The notes under the pieces: model-generated
What the model was told of the DNA's origin: nothing
What the model saw: only the letters and a program-made list of their open reading frames with translations
Database searches by the model: none
Shown here: positions 1-13,418 of the stretch, piece after piece
How the letters are laid out: each line of letters opens with the position of its first letter
Numbering within the stretch: the first letter of the stretch is position 1
Assembly (NCBI GenBank): GCA_015680905.1
Contig: CM027377.1
Location: 7,340,501 to 7,404,500, forward strand
Source: Coptis chinensis
Lineage: Eukaryota; Streptophyta; Magnoliopsida; Ranunculales; Ranunculaceae
DNA length: 64,000 nt
Reading direction: 5' to 3'
Program-made: the position numbers and the translations under genes

Positions 1-2340
1 AAGCAAAACTTAAGAACAAGAATGAGACTCTCACTTGTAATTCCACAATGATCACAAGGTCCTCTTAAAACCCATGCAGTTTCTCTAAAGAACTTCTATC
101 TCACTAATATTCTTAGCTGTTACCAACTAAAACCATCCCAAAACTAGCAAAACTCATTGCAAGTTAAAACTGCAAACTAAAAAACACATAAATGAGTAAA
201 AAATGAGCAAAAATAGAAGAAAACTTGGTGAGAAAATACCAATTTAGCAAAGATTAAAGAGACCCCACTTAGAAATGAACATGAGTTGTAAGCATAAACA
301 CAAGAAGCCAAATTAAATCAAACACTTACAAAATAAAACTTTTCACTTCTTTTTGTGTTGCATATCCCATTTGTCTGTGTTTTTCTGTACTATGTTTCTA
401 CATGTTACCTATTTTTTTTTTTGAAAACACTTTTTCAAGTCAAAACTAAAAGAGTGACAACTTACTAAGATACCATTTTACAAAAACAAATCACATAGAA
501 AAAATAAAGAAATAAAACAAATAGTGTTGGGAAAGGTAGAAAAACAAAAGGAATCCACATTTTGGGTATGAAAAATGAGTTAAGACTTAAAGAGAGAAAG
601 ATAGATATTGGGGTGGGTTGGTGGACTTGGTATATTGTATTTGCTTTCTTACTCTCTTTGTCTTTCTTGGTTTATAAGATTTTCTTTGTAATCAGTGAAG
701 ATTTTAAATGTGTTGAGTACTTATGTGGCAAGGACTACCAATCATTAGCATTCTGGTTTTGTAGAAGGATTTTGTAAAAATTTGTTTTGTCCTTTCTTTT
801 TACTAAAAAATAAGCTCATGTTTTCTTTCATATGGACTACTCCAATAATACCCTCAACATTTAAAAAAATATGTATGTTTTTTATAAAAAATTTAGGAAA
901 AAGAAGAAACAATAACTAATCTATAATTTTGGTTTTTAAACAATTGTTTTTCTTTTAGTAGGAAAAATGTGAAAAAAATAATAATGTAGGCAATCAGAAA
1001 CATGCATTAGAAGACGATGATAGTAGTTGGGGCGTCTAGCTGATAAATTTAATGTCAATTACGTATAAGGAAAAAAAATAGTTATAATTATTGTAGAATT
1101 TAAATTTGCCGAACCTTTATCGTTTAACGATCATCAACTGCTAAAAAGGTAAATTCATATCAACAGAATTACCTGACAGAAATAACAAGCGATATGTACA
1201 CGTGAAAACTCGATAGAGGATGGATAACAAAATTAATCATTTTAATAAATATAGTATCTAACATTCGGTCATTCGCAATCAATTCAAACATATTGCAACA
1301 CGAGTAACATATATTATCTACATTATTTTTTTTTTTCTCTTATTAATTATTTCAAATAGCACGATAAAACAGTAGCCTTGTGAATTATATTCCTCGTTAA
1401 CCCTTCTCTAGTATCCTCACCCAAAATCAATATACAAAAAAATAAAAATACTTATATTTCAACCTCAATTTTTTTTCCCCATCAATTAAAATATCACACT
1501 TGGTATTCTAATGTTTAATTGACATAAATAAACTTGGTACTAAAAAAACTAAAATTTTGCTAAATTTTTGTGGATGCAATCTCTTGTCTCCACAAACGGA
1601 ATACAAATGTATAGTAGTCTCCAAATAGCATTGAAGATGAATGTCAACAATTCACAAGTCCGTGCCTACTAACAACATTTAATGGTTTAATTGAGATGTA
1701 TGCAATAATAAGGAAATATTAATATATTCTTAAATCTCAATCGGCGTCAACAACAATCATGAATTTGATTATGTGTCAAACTGTATATTGGTCTATGAAC
1801 CCTCCCTTGTTTCATTTGAGTGCCTCATAGTTATGGACACATGAATAGTTTTATGACATCGAAAGTGCTTCTATTGAGTACATATCCGTCTAGAATTAGA
1901 ATTGGAGGTTAAATTTGATGCAAACTTGATTAGCTCATAGTAGGCTTTATTTTTTTGATTTGTTATTTTCTAGAGGAAAATTTAAAATTTTATTCAATAT
2001 ACATCCAAATGATAAAGTTACACTAATTTATTTATTTATTTTGGATAAATCTATTTCAATAGATCATTATATATGGTCTTTTTTTGAAGAGGGATAAAAG
2101 GAAGATGTCATCTCCGGATTTATTAAAATAAAATAAATATAATACTATATATATATATATATTTAAAAAAAGAATTTTTTATACATTTAATAAAGAGGCT
2201 CTTTAATAAAATAGATAAGAAATTTAGAAATCGTCTTAAAATCCTTCTTCCATCATATTAAATCGCATTATTACACCATGAGTTGTCCGTGAATATTATA
2301 TCCTTTTTACAATAAGTGTCCAAATCTGGAACTAAATGTC
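1..2340. other. AT-rich intergenic DNA
   Basis: I see no gene here. The stretch is strongly A/T rich with many homopolymer runs and a short (AT)n run near 2145-2160. The only open frame of note (562-777, + strand, 71 codons) has no recognisable domain and low complexity. It probably holds the distal promoter of the EFL1 gene that starts at 2490. Confidence 0.6.
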
Positions 2341-2341
2341 C

Positions 2342-2360
2342 AGCCCACATGAAAAGCCCA
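2342..2360 (+). promoter_or_regulatory. Pair of site II (TGGGCY) elements upstream of EFL1
   Basis: AGCCCA occurs at 2342-2347 and again at 2355-2360. Each is the reverse complement of TGGGCT, the plant site II element. The pair has a 13-bp period and lies about 130-150 bp before the EFL1 start codon. Site II elements are known to be enriched in promoters of plant ribosomal protein, translation and ribosome-biogenesis genes, which fits the downstream gene. The motif is short, so the position and pairing carry most of the weight. Confidence 0.45.
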
Positions 2361-2489
2361 AGTCTAAAAAAAAAGTCCACCCCAACACTCGAGAAAACCT
2401 AAATTTTGTCTCAATTCTCTAAAAATTTGGCCATTTTAATAATATGTTTATTAGATTCTCTCCAATTTTAATTTGTTTAGTTTGGTATA

Positions 2490-5400
2490 ATGGAGGAAAC
2501 TGAGACGCGGAAAATACGGAACATTTGCATACTTGCACATGTTGATCATGGGAAGACAACACTAGCTGATCAGTTGATTGCGGGTTGTCGGGTGGTGGGT
2601 TAATACTACACCCCGAAGCAAGCGGGTAGGTTGAGGTATATGGATTATTTAGATGAAGAGCAAAGAAGGGCGATTACAATGAAGAGTTCTTCAATAGGTT
2701 TGCAGTATAAAGGTAGTTATGCTATTAATCTTATAGATTCACCAGGTCATATGGACTTTTTGTAGTGAGGTGTCAACTGCTGCTCGTTTGAGTGATGGGG
2801 CTTTAGTTTTGGTTGATGCTGTTGAGGGTGTTCATATACAGACACATGCTGTACTTAGGCAAGCTTGGATTGAGAAGTTTACTCCTTGTTTGCTACTTAA
2901 TAAAATCGATAGGTTGATATCGGAATTGAAGTTGACCCCATTGGAAGCTTATACTCGTTTGCAAAGGATTGTTCATGAGGTTAATGGGATTATGAGTGCT
3001 TATAAGTCTGAGAAATATCTTTCTGATGTCGATTCCATACTCGCTGGTCCAGTTGGTGAGGTGGCTGATGAAAACGACGAGTATGAGGAAGATACGTTTC
3101 AACCTCACAAGGGGAATGTGGCTTTTGTTTGTGCTTTGGATGGTTGGGGTTTTACTATAAGTGACTTTGCTGAGTTCTATGTTTCCAAGCTTGGGGCTAG
3201 TGCAGTTGCATTGGAGAAGGCTTTGTGGGGTCCTCGCTATTTTAACAAAACCACGATGATGATTGGTGGGAAGAAGGCAGTTGGTGTCAGCAAGGTTCCC
3301 ATGTTTGTTCAGTTTGTGCTTGAGCCACTTTGGAAGGTTTATCAGGCAACTGATGGGGATATAGGTCTACTTCAGAAAGTTGTCAAATCATTTAACTTGT
3401 CTATACCTGCTCGTGAACTTCAGAACAAGGACCCAAAACTTGTGCTTCAAGCAGTCATGAGCCGCTGGCTTCCTTTGTCGGAGACAATCTTGTCTATGGT
3501 AGTTAAATGTCTGCCTGATCCAATTGATGCTCAGTCTGTCCGTCTCTCCCGATTGCTTCCAAAGATAGATGTTGTAGACGAGGGTGCTAATTTGGATGTT
3601 CTTGCTGAGGCAAATCGTGTTAGGCAATCTGTTGAGACTTGTAACTCTAGTCCTGAAGCACCGTGTGTTGCTTTTGTGTCGAAGATGTTTGCTGTCCCAT
3701 TAAAGTTGCTTCCTCCGAGGGGTCCTAATGGGGAAGTTGTCGACAATTTCAGTGAAGGAGGGGCTGGTGAATCAGATGAATGTTTCCTTGCATTTGCAAG
3801 GATTTTCAGTGGCGTTCTTTCTTCTGGGCAAAAAGTTTTTGTGCTTTCACCTTTACATGATCCACTTAAAGGAAAAGCAGTGCAGAAGCATGTGCAGGAA
3901 GCTGAGTTGCATTCGTTATATCTGATGATGGGACAGGGTTTGATACCAGTGGCCTCTGCAAAGGCTGGAAATGTTGTGGCAATACGAGGTCTTGGCCAGC
4001 AAATCTTAAAAAGTGCCACTCTCTCATCCACAAGAAACTGTTGGCCTTTCTCAAGTATGGTTTTTCAAGTTGCACCTACTCTAAGAGTGGCAATTGAACC
4101 ATCTGATCCAGCAGATATGGGTGCACTCATGAAAGGCTTGAGGCTTTTGAATCGGGCAGACCCTTTTGTTGAGGTCAATGTTTCTGCCACAGGAGAGCAG
4201 GTGCTTGCAGCTGCAGGAGAAGTTCATCTTGAGAGGTGCATAAAGGATTTACAGGACAGGTTCACAAGGGTGAGAATGGAAGTTTCACAACCCCTTGTTT
4301 CTTATAAGGAGACAATCGATGGGGAGGGATTTAATCCACTAGAGAAACTGAAGGTGTTGACAGGAAGCTCGGACTGTGTTGAGAAGACAACTCCCAACCA
4401 AAGATGTCTTATTCGCGTTCATGTTATGAAGCTACCGTCCATGCTTACGAAGGTGCTTCATGAAAGTTCTGACATACTAGGGACCCTTTTAGAAGGCAAA
4501 CCCGGACAGATAGATAAAACCTCGATATTGCAGAAAGGAAATAATGGTGCTGTTGATGACAGTCCAATTGAAGTCCTTAAGAAACGCATAGTGGATGCCA
4601 TTGAAAGTGAAATTGAGTCTGGTAGCAAAGAAATTGACAGTGATAGGGCTGAGAAGTATAGAAGTCTTTGGCGTCAGTTTCTTCTCAGGATTTGGGCGCT
4701 TGGGCCACGACATGTTGGCCCAAACATCCTCCTTGTTCCAGATCCGGAGATAGAGAGTGAGGATGCCTCTGTTCTTATTCCAGGTTCTTCTCATGCATCT
4801 GAAAGATTAGGGTTCGTGCGGGAACATGGGGCACAGAGCAATGGAAATTCGTCCGAAGCAATAAGCTCATTGCACATGGAAGCCAAGAGTCTGCAAAACA
4901 GTGTGGTATCAGGGTTCCAGTTAGCCACAGCAGCTGGACCCTTGTGTGACGAACCAATGTGGGGTTTGGCTTTTCTCGTTGAAGCTTACATTTCTCCATT
5001 AGGAGGCAGTACTGATGAGTCCGAACCTTTTACGCATCGCTCGGACCAGCATGGCATATTCACAGGACAGATTATGACTGCTGTGAAGGATGCATGTAGG
5101 CAAGCCGTGCTTCAGAAGAAGCCTAGACTTGTAGAAGGCGTGTACTTCTGTGAGCTGAACACGACCACTGAGTACTTGGGTGCTATGTATGCCGTGCTTG
5201 CTAGGAGGCGGGCTCGGGTACTGAAGGAGGAGATGCAGGAGGGGTCTTCATTGTTCACTGTGCACGCTTATGTTCCGGTTGCAGAAAGCTTTGGGTTCGC
5301 AGATGAGCTGAGAAGATGGACTTCTGGAGCTTGTAGCGCTCTACTTTTGTTTAGCCATTGGGAGACACTTGAGGAGGATCCTTTCTTTGTACCCAAAACA

Positions 5401-5556
5401 GAAGAGGAGATTGAAGAGTTTGGAGATGGTTCAAGTGTTCTGCCAAATACAGCAAGGAAACTTGTTGACGCCGTGAGACGTCGTAAAGGCCTTCTCGTAG
5501 AGGAAAAAGTAGTTCAGCATGGTGCAAAGCAGAGAACCCTTGCCCGCAAAGTTTAA
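2490..5556 (+). CDS. EFL1: Elongation factor-like GTPase 1 (EFL1/RIA1), frame broken near the 5' end
   Basis: EFL1 is an EF-2-like cytoplasmic GTPase that acts with SBDS to release eIF6 from pre-60S ribosomal subunits. The ATG at 2490 opens [20 protein letters not shown] followed by GKTT (G1). DSPGHMDF (G3) follows, then an uninterrupted 928-codon frame (2770-5556) with NKID (G4, near 2902), an acidic insert, EF-2-like middle domains and a C-terminal segment with [11 protein letters not shown]. The total of about 1,020 codons matches plant EFL1, and no intron is needed. Breaks: the frame from 2490 meets TAA at 2601-2603, where the G/C-rich stretch 2588-2617 appears to carry compensating extra bases. 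One extra T in the T-run at 2757-2761 (GAC TTT TTG TAG where GAC TTT TGT AGT is expected) shifts the frame. The total length of 3067 nt is one more than a multiple of three, as expected. The remaining 928 codons are clean, so assembly error is as likely as early pseudogenisation. Confidence 0.88.
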
Positions 5557-6083
5557 AGATCATTACAATAGTTAATACAAGATATATCTGTATCTGTTTA
5601 AAATTCAAACTCAATTTTGAGCATGACTTTGATTCTTACAATGTGACTAAATTCATGTTACCGATACATACTTTGAAAGTTCTATTCAAATAACTCTCGG
5701 TCTTAAGCATTGTTTCTCATGTTTTAATTGATGGATAAGAGTTTATGACTTATTGGATTGTACTCGTAGTTGTTTTAGTTTCTTACTTTCTTGTGCATTA
5801 TGTTTTTATAGCCAATCTATATGATTCATATCGACCTTCTTTATCAATATATAAGTTTGTATACATATGACTGATGGGTTCAAGTTCTTCCATTCCCAAC
5901 TTACCAGAATGATATGATCAAGAACTTTTATTTAATACATTTGTCATGTAACATATATGCTACTAAGTATGATGGGTTAAAGTGCAGAATGTTTTCTGTT
6001 GGTCGTCTTTCTATAATCACCTTGGTTCTTTATTCAACATGTTAATTTTGAAAACATTGAGGATCATTTTCTACTTCTGGCAG
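5557..6083. other. EFL1 3' region and intergenic gap
   Basis: This AT-rich sequence probably includes the EFL1 3' UTR and the upstream intron or boundary of the TOUSLED-like remnant. I found no coding segment here and no exon for the N-terminal half of a TOUSLED kinase. Confidence 0.5.
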
Positions 6084-9000
6084 GCGACTCGTCCTATAGA
6101 TCACTTTGTGAAGGATGATTTGGCTTCTCGAGAGGTATTCTCTCTTCCCTACACATGGATGGACCTATATCTTTAATCTCCTTTGTACAATGAACTTGAA
6201 AATTTGACTTTTCTTCCGTTTGTTTATTCTCTATTACTGGAAATAGGAGGAAATGACATCCTGGCGTGCAAAAGTTGCATCTTTAGAAGAAGATCTGCGT
6301 AGATCACATCAAGAAATGTCTGATCATCAGCAGCTTTGCCGTCAGTTAGAAAAGGTGTCCATTTTCTTTTGATATTGTTTGCATTTGGGAATTTCTTAAT
6401 CCCTGTATAATTTTAATTTATTTGGATTTTTTTATATGGCCAGGAATTAAAAGACGTCAAAGATCAAGAGCAGCAAATGAAGCCTAAGTTACTACTTCTG
6501 CAGGTTAATGACTTTTAAAATGGATTTCCTCTATTTTTAAGATTTGTGCTTAACTATGTCTGATATCATGATTTAGCATGCTGAATCATGCACCTCCTCT
6601 TCTTAAATCTTATTGGTTTCCTGTGATCCTTAATCATGGGCTCAAAGTTTGGTGTCTAGGATTTTACTCCTTAGTTTGAAAGTTTTCTTCTATCAGCAAC
6701 TTGACGCCTTCTGTTTAGGGAAAAGCTAAGTTACATTCACGCGGATACGAAGTGTCTGACAAGTCAAAATATCAAAACTTTAGGTATATCACATACAATG
6801 TGTCCGTGCTGTGGCTGACATGAACACGTATCCCCTATCCGACATGGATATTTTTTAAAATATGGAGTGTCCAGGTAACATAGGGAAAAAGTCGTTACAT
6901 GACATCGAAATGGATTATCTCTTTTTATTTAATTATTTATTTGTTTTGATCCCATCAGTATTCTATGATAAGCGCTCGTTTGTGTTCTTTAATTTCTAAC
7001 GGTTACTAAAAAGGTATCTACTGATCCAACATTGTCCATTCTATTTGAATGACTTTGACTGGCATGTTCATATAAAAAAATCATGGAGAATGTTTCTCTT
7101 CTGTTGGAATGCTTCTTACTTAGAGTAGGCATTATTGTTCTCTTTGATGAAACTTATCTTGCGTGTCAGTTTGACTTGGAAAATTTCACTGATAATTGGT
7201 TGGCCTGTTTGTCAACTCTGATGCAGAGAGTAAAAGTAATACCTGATCTGTTAATATCTGTTTCAAAAGCCCAGAGACAAGAAGCAAGGGCAAAAGTACA
7301 ACACGATTCTTTGAGGCTTGGCAATGTGGGAGTGATCAGGTAGAGTCCGTTACGTTGTTATGATAACAAGGGGAGAGTAATCTTAAAAGTTAACTTACAT
7401 TATGCGTTGATTTCTCCAATTCTACTGTCATAATTTACGGACCCTATGGGAACTGAACGGTGATTATATGATAAATCCTGGCTTACCATCTGTTCATTTC
7501 GATATTTTTATTCTGCAAGTTCATCCCCATCCATGTAGTTGAGGATGCTCTGTATTTCTTTGGCCCGCACAAGTATTTTGAATCACTTATATCTTTGGAG
7601 AGTTTTGGGATTTTCCCTCTTGTACCAAACAAAGGAATTGCATGGCTATTTGAATTTGAAACATGCTAGTGATGATGCAGATCCTTCTTGTTTTTCCGCT
7701 AGTTAGTCAGCACCAAGAAAAATATGCTCAATAGCCAAAGCTTTTCTGCTGATTCTAGTAACAAAACTTTAAGAGACAACTTATCTTACTCAGGTGCAAT
7801 TCTTTTTGCGCTTTCAATGTACTTATTGTCTAGTAAGCATCCCTATCACTGACTTTACTGTTTTTTTTCTGCTTCTATGTGTGTCATCCCTCTAATTGCA
7901 GAGCTGGAACAATTATTTATGAGACATGGGAGGATGGGGAAGCACTGAAGGATCTGAATTCACATCTGGTATGTATTTTTCAGCCCTTTGTTTCTCTCAA
8001 ACAGTTAGGAAGTCTAGTCACATGCCTGACTCGGGTTATATTTATAATTGTATTTTTTATTTCTGAAAATATTCTTCTTGAAGGTGAGAAAACCTTTTGA
8101 AATTATATATCTATCTTGATGGTGGGTGATTATAATGGATGATTAATAGCTTTAGAAAAGAGCTTTACAGATGATGAAATGTATCCAAGATTAGGATCTC
8201 AATGAATGAGTGGCACTTGAGTGGTTTAGGAGTTGTACTGTAGTAGCTTAGATGGACGGTATGAAAGAGATTCTATTAGATGTAGTTTCCATGCGAACCA
8301 GGTCATTGAGATTTTTTCTTTGTTCCGGTTGGCTCCCTGATATGATCTGACACACACCCAATCATGTACGGATACACTATCACTCTTTTCCCTCGCTTCT
8401 TGAGGCATCATGTACTTGGAGCAGTTCCACTGAAGCTTTTTGGCCACCCGTATGCATTTGTTTTTTCATGAAATTTTATATCCCAAATGCAAGTTCTCTC
8501 TGTCATTCCATCACTTCTACGTGCACTGGATTCATAAAACCCAGGGATAAGTAAATTCAATTCTCTCAAACTTTCCTTCTCTAATTGGGAATTTTGTATG
8601 CCGTCGTTTTTTTCTTAAGTACTAGGGAGTTTTTTTTTGCTTTCTATTCACTTAGCTAGTCTTGCAGGCACAACATTGTGGCAAATATACCGTCATTAAT
8701 AAAACAGAACTGATGATTTAAGAAGACATGACACATATTGGCATCTATGCTTTTTTTTTCATTTATTATTATTGATATTGTTATTTTATTTTATTTTCCC
8801 CAGAAGCAATTGTTAGAAACAAAGGAGACTATCGAAAACGCACCGAAATCATTTAAAAAATGACAATCTGGTATGTTGTCTCTACCCCCTCCCTCCCATT
8901 CTATCCTCTTCTCACTGTGACTGTGGCTTAGTATAACCGAAATTTCAGTCAAATTTAAATATTTAAGTCGGGAATTGTATGAATTTTGGCAAAAAAATTT

Positions 9001-9517
9001 CTAAACGTATTTTTCCCCTTTTCCTATTATGGATTACCTTTTGTCTTTCATATGAATTCCACCGTTCTCTGATCGCTAATGTCAGTTTCTAATATATTTA
9101 TGTTTTATCTTCTTTCTTGAAGATAAGGGAGATGGAACTATGGAAGTGATGCTGAAACAGTACCAGAGGAAGACTTCCTCATTCAGGATGAGATATGTAA
9201 ATCCCGTCTGGCAAGTATCAAACACGTAAGATTGCTCTATGCTTAGTTAAATCCTGCACAGAGGAAAACTATATTGTTTCTTGGACTTGTCATCTGTAGG
9301 CTTACTGTTCTTAAACCATTTTAATGCATTTATTCAAGAAGATGAAATCTTTTTGCGAGAGAGGGATTGCTATGAACTTGAGAAGGGAAGGCTTATCCGT
9401 GAGATGAAGCATATAAGAGATGAAGATGGGTCCCATTTTAATAATTATCAAATTTTGAATCACCGATATGCTCTCTTAAATCTTCTTGGGAAGGGAGGCT
9501 TCAGTGAGGTTTACAAG
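6084..9517 (+). pseudogene. TSL: TOUSLED-like serine/threonine kinase remnant, truncated at both ends
   Basis: Eight exons with GT-AG borders can be placed: 6084-6134, 6247-6354, 6444-6503 (3' edge uncertain), 7227-7339, 7902-7968, 8804-8870, ~9122-9225 and ~9339-9517. Joined, they match plant TOUSLED. The coiled-coil part includes ISVSKAQRQEARAKVQ and AGTIIYETWEDGEALKDL, followed by KQLLETKETIE. The last exon has the start of the kinase domain, with the glycine loop [19 protein letters not shown] is a nuclear kinase linked to chromatin and small-RNA control. Lesions: exon 8804-8870 has a TGA (8861-8863) where the family has Arg (CGA to TGA, a C-to-T change). Exon 9122-9225 lacks one base just after the GDGT codons, so DGSDAE is read out of frame. 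No exon with the ATP-binding lysine, HRD-type or DFG motif was found downstream, and the N-terminal exons are absent upstream. I infer a dead partial copy. Confidence 0.82.
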
Positions 9518-12500
9518 GTTCGACTCCCCTGCTTGTTTCCTGTTGTCCTTCCAATAATACTAGGAGAGCTTTTGAATTATCAGGCCTGTTTTATGAGAAC
9601 TATGTAAGTACATAATTGCTGACAGAAATCTGTTTCGTCCTCTAATTTTAGGAGAACTTTTGAATAATTAGTCGGTTTTATGAGAACTATATAAGGCCAC
9701 TATCGAGTAGGCTAATTTTGTTTTCCATTTTCTGAATATTTAGAATCACCTCCTTGAGATCACCTCTTTTAATCTCTCCAATTTATTCCCCAATCCTTTA
9801 ATCATTCCAATTTATTCCCAAATACTGCCGATTCTTTAGGATTTGGAGAAATGTAAATTTCTATTAGAAGAATTTGGCAAATTTGGAACTCTCAATTTGA
9901 AATTTGAAATTATCAATGTGAGAGTTTTCTTTCAATGACTTTCTTCGTTACGGCTAAAACCAGGGAGTTCGTTTTCTTATTCAACGAAGACCTAGTTTCA
10001 ATTTGATGATCTAAACAGGAACTAAATCCGGGAACAAATCTGGTAAGAACTAAGTTCAATTGGTTGGTCTTTTCTATATTTTTTTAGTTTTGTGGTATTA
10101 ACATGAAAAATTGAATTTTTTTGATGGTATAGATGGATCTTGATTATTCAGAGTCTTCACAATAGCTTCAGGGACATGTGGTGATCATTGAATTAGTTAA
10201 TAATCGAGATATTTGCTCCAAACTTAATAGTAAGTTCTTTTTATGATTATTGTGATGTTCAATTGGATTGCATGTACATTTCAGCTTTTCATCGTATTCA
10301 GGGTTGTATGTTTGCCATTTTTTGTTTTAGCAATATTATCCGTTGAATTGGTATGACTTTTTACGATCAAGAAGTATTCCTCAGTTAAGTTTCTCTATTA
10401 ACTGCCATTGTGGCAACTGTGGCAACTATTCCTTAATAATGCAAATCTAATTTGAATGAAGAGAAATTTAAGTTATTATCACAAATTATATTTTCTTTTA
10501 ATGTGGATTGATCATGCTATTACATAGCTTAGGATAGTGTTTGTAAGCTATGGAAATGGTATGCTATACTGTGTTGCCAGGTTAATGCATTGTTAAATAG
10601 TAATGTCGCCTAATTCTTATTAAGATCATCTTAGAATTTTATGATGCTCTGCCATATGTCATTTTGTGTATTTTAATAATGCGACATCCAAAACCTCCAA
10701 GGATGGTTTGTTTGTTTGAGAGTGATAATGGCGATTAAAGATGCTGATGAATTTTTCTATTCTCTGTATCCTCAGTAGTATGATATGCTCATGAAGTGAT
10801 TTTCTTATCCAAAAGCTTTGAATGGTATTTTTTTCTTTTCTTATCTATCTCATCAATTGTTTTCTTCTTTGTCAAACAGTGAGTTCTGATTAAAATTATT
10901 GAAATTATATCACTTTATTACTTTGTGCGTTTTTTTTCCGTGAAGAATCAAAGATTTGTTTCCTATGTTTTATTGCAGTCGAAAGGAGCTTCTACTGAAC
11001 ATACTGGCTTAATGTCTCTTCTTTGAATTTTAACTTGGTGTACGTGTATTAAGATTCATAAGCTCACATGATATGATTTTGTTAAGCAGGTACAAGTGAT
11101 TGTTCATTCACTTAAGATCAACCATTTGAGAAAGTGATGTGTGAAGATTGACCTGACGATACTCAGTGGAAAAAGCTCCCAAGTAGATGAAGCTATGCAA
11201 GAAAGAATCATAGTTCTCAGGTACACTTGAGTCTTTTTCTTTGTGCTACATTACTTTGTTGTATGTTCATTTTGCATAATCATTTGACTTCTTATTGTGT
11301 CGGCGCCTTTGAACGCTTTTGTGCTTCACTGCTTGGTTTTGATAGTGTGTTTTCATTGTTGTTGATCTTAAAGTGCTTATTAGACTGATATATGCCTTTC
11401 TTATATTTGATTTTTATTGCGTTTTTCTTTTTTCCATTTGTCATAGGTACTAACAACTCAATGTTGTTCTTCACCTCTTTAAAGTCTTGCAATGTTTCTT
11501 TTTGGTTAGTTTGTTTTGTGGGTAATGTCTGTTCTTTGATTTCTTGGAATACATACTCTTACCCAAATTTTTAAGTATGTATTTTTTTAAATAAACGTAT
11601 CATATGGTGATCATATAGGGCAGCTAGGTTCGCCTCAGAGCAATTAGATTTAACACTATCTCTCAATATATGTTCTTACCTTCTTATCTATGTACTTAAT
11701 GAAGTAGATTCACAGCATCACTTGATGAAGTAACTTTTCCATATTCAAGCCTTTGGTGGAAACTATGAACAGATGGTTGTGATCACTTAGTGTGTATATT
11801 GTGTTTGTGTGATATTATAATTCTCACTATTAACCAAGATTGTTTTATGTAGCTTTAAACTAAGAAGTTTAAGGGGCCATACAAGAAAGCCGAGATCTAT
11901 ATATATATATATATATATAGGTTTGGACCAAACTAACTATGTCAAAGGTACTTTGCTTTCACCATCTTTCTCTCCACTAATGATTAGTGATAAGCTTTTT
12001 TCTATGTGCTTGTGTAGGTCTGTTTTCTCCCTCATCTTATTCGCATATTCTAAGACCAAATTTCAGCTCACCAAATCAAACTGCTAGCAAATAATCATGT
12101 ACGCAAAAAACACAAGCACAACTCTTATAGCACATGAACAACACCACTCCCAACTAATACTAATAGCATGTGCTCACTATAGTACTCATTCTCATAAACT
12201 TCACTGTAGTTCACTAGAGATGGTATTTTTTGTTCTCGGTGAATAATACTCATTTCGGAGATCCAGTTCTTAGATTAAAGATTGTCCTCTCAGTCATCAT
12301 TTTTATAGCTATACATTCTTTAAGGCAAAAGAAACATCGTAGACTATTACCTGAATGGAAGATGCAAGATGCGTTAATGCATTTGTGTAGCTAAGCGTAA
12401 TGAAGTTGCTCATTAACCTTGCTCTGTGTGGCTGCAGCACAAGAGCATTGTGTAGATGTGCATAACGTGTAATGCATAATAGCCCCCAGTTTCTCATTGT

Positions 12501-13418
12501 AATGCATAACGCATGATTGCAATGTTTTTTAGCACAATCAAATTATGCTATTCCTCCTTTGACTATGGTGTCAGTTTCTGTAGCTAAGCATTGATAACGT
12601 ATATATGGTGATGACATCGAACTAAGTTAATAATTAAAATAGCATGCTGTCAGATCAACCCTATATGCATAGTTTTCCCTGTAGTTTTCTCTATTGATAA
12701 AATTATAAAAAGTAGAGAATGGTCATTTACTGAGTTTCATGTGTAAATTAACTGATGGAACATGAAATTGATTATTTGTATGCCTATGGGATAACTCTTT
12801 TGATGATTAATTGGTAGGTCATGGAGGAATACCCATATTGAGATATGCTTTTGAAAGAAGTACCTAACAAGATGTTGATGGAGTAATAGCCTCAGCCAGT
12901 CTTTCTACCTGCATTTCAAACCCCTTAATGTGACCCGGTTATAAGTTGGAGCACAACTGAAATTTAACTCGTTGGGAAACGTTGAATGACCTTTTCCCTT
13001 CATGGACATGATGTATAGGTTCAAGCCAGAACACCTGAAATATAGTTATCATCATCATTAGTTAATGCCTTAATGGATCCAAGTATGGGGAAAGCATGTC
13101 CCTTGGTAAGTTTAAGGTATGGCAATTATTATTAAACGATTCAAATATGGTTTTATTTCTTTTATTTGATTAATTTGTTTGAGGACAGTGGAAGAATTTC
13201 TTATTCATGTGGGTCGGATCATATAGATCTTGGTATATGGTACAAATTTAGGCTGGGTTTTGAAGGATCATATTTTGGTGGTACAAGAATAAGGGTAAAG
13301 TCTTCGACACGTGAATTAAGATATAATATATCAACTGAATAGAGAATGCAGTTGCTTCAGCCTTTGTCAATCTGCTTCAGCCTTTGTCAATCGTTAGAAA
13401 CTTTTTACATAGTACTTA
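9518..13418. other. Non-coding stretch after the TOUSLED remnant
   Basis: I recognise no gene. It holds a diverged direct duplication (9561-9605 against 9651-9693), a short (AT)n run near 11902-11920 and a 20-bp tandem duplication around 13352-13391. A segment at 11092-11220 has AG and GT borders like an exon but is interrupted by stops, so I do not call it. The missing kinase exons are not here in recognisable form. Confidence 0.5.

Noticed and set aside
562..777. 71-codon ORF in the left intergenic region
   Set aside because: Low complexity, no domain, no promoter or splice context.
3531..4031. 166-codon antisense ORF inside EFL1
   Set aside because: It is the shadow of a strongly coding frame on the other strand; its protein has no recognisable motif.
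11092..11220. Exon-like segment (AG...GT borders) that might be the next TOUSLED exon
   Set aside because: All three frames have stops or no match to kinase motifs. An ATACTCAGTGGA word resembles the family's coding sequence, but that is too little to support a call.
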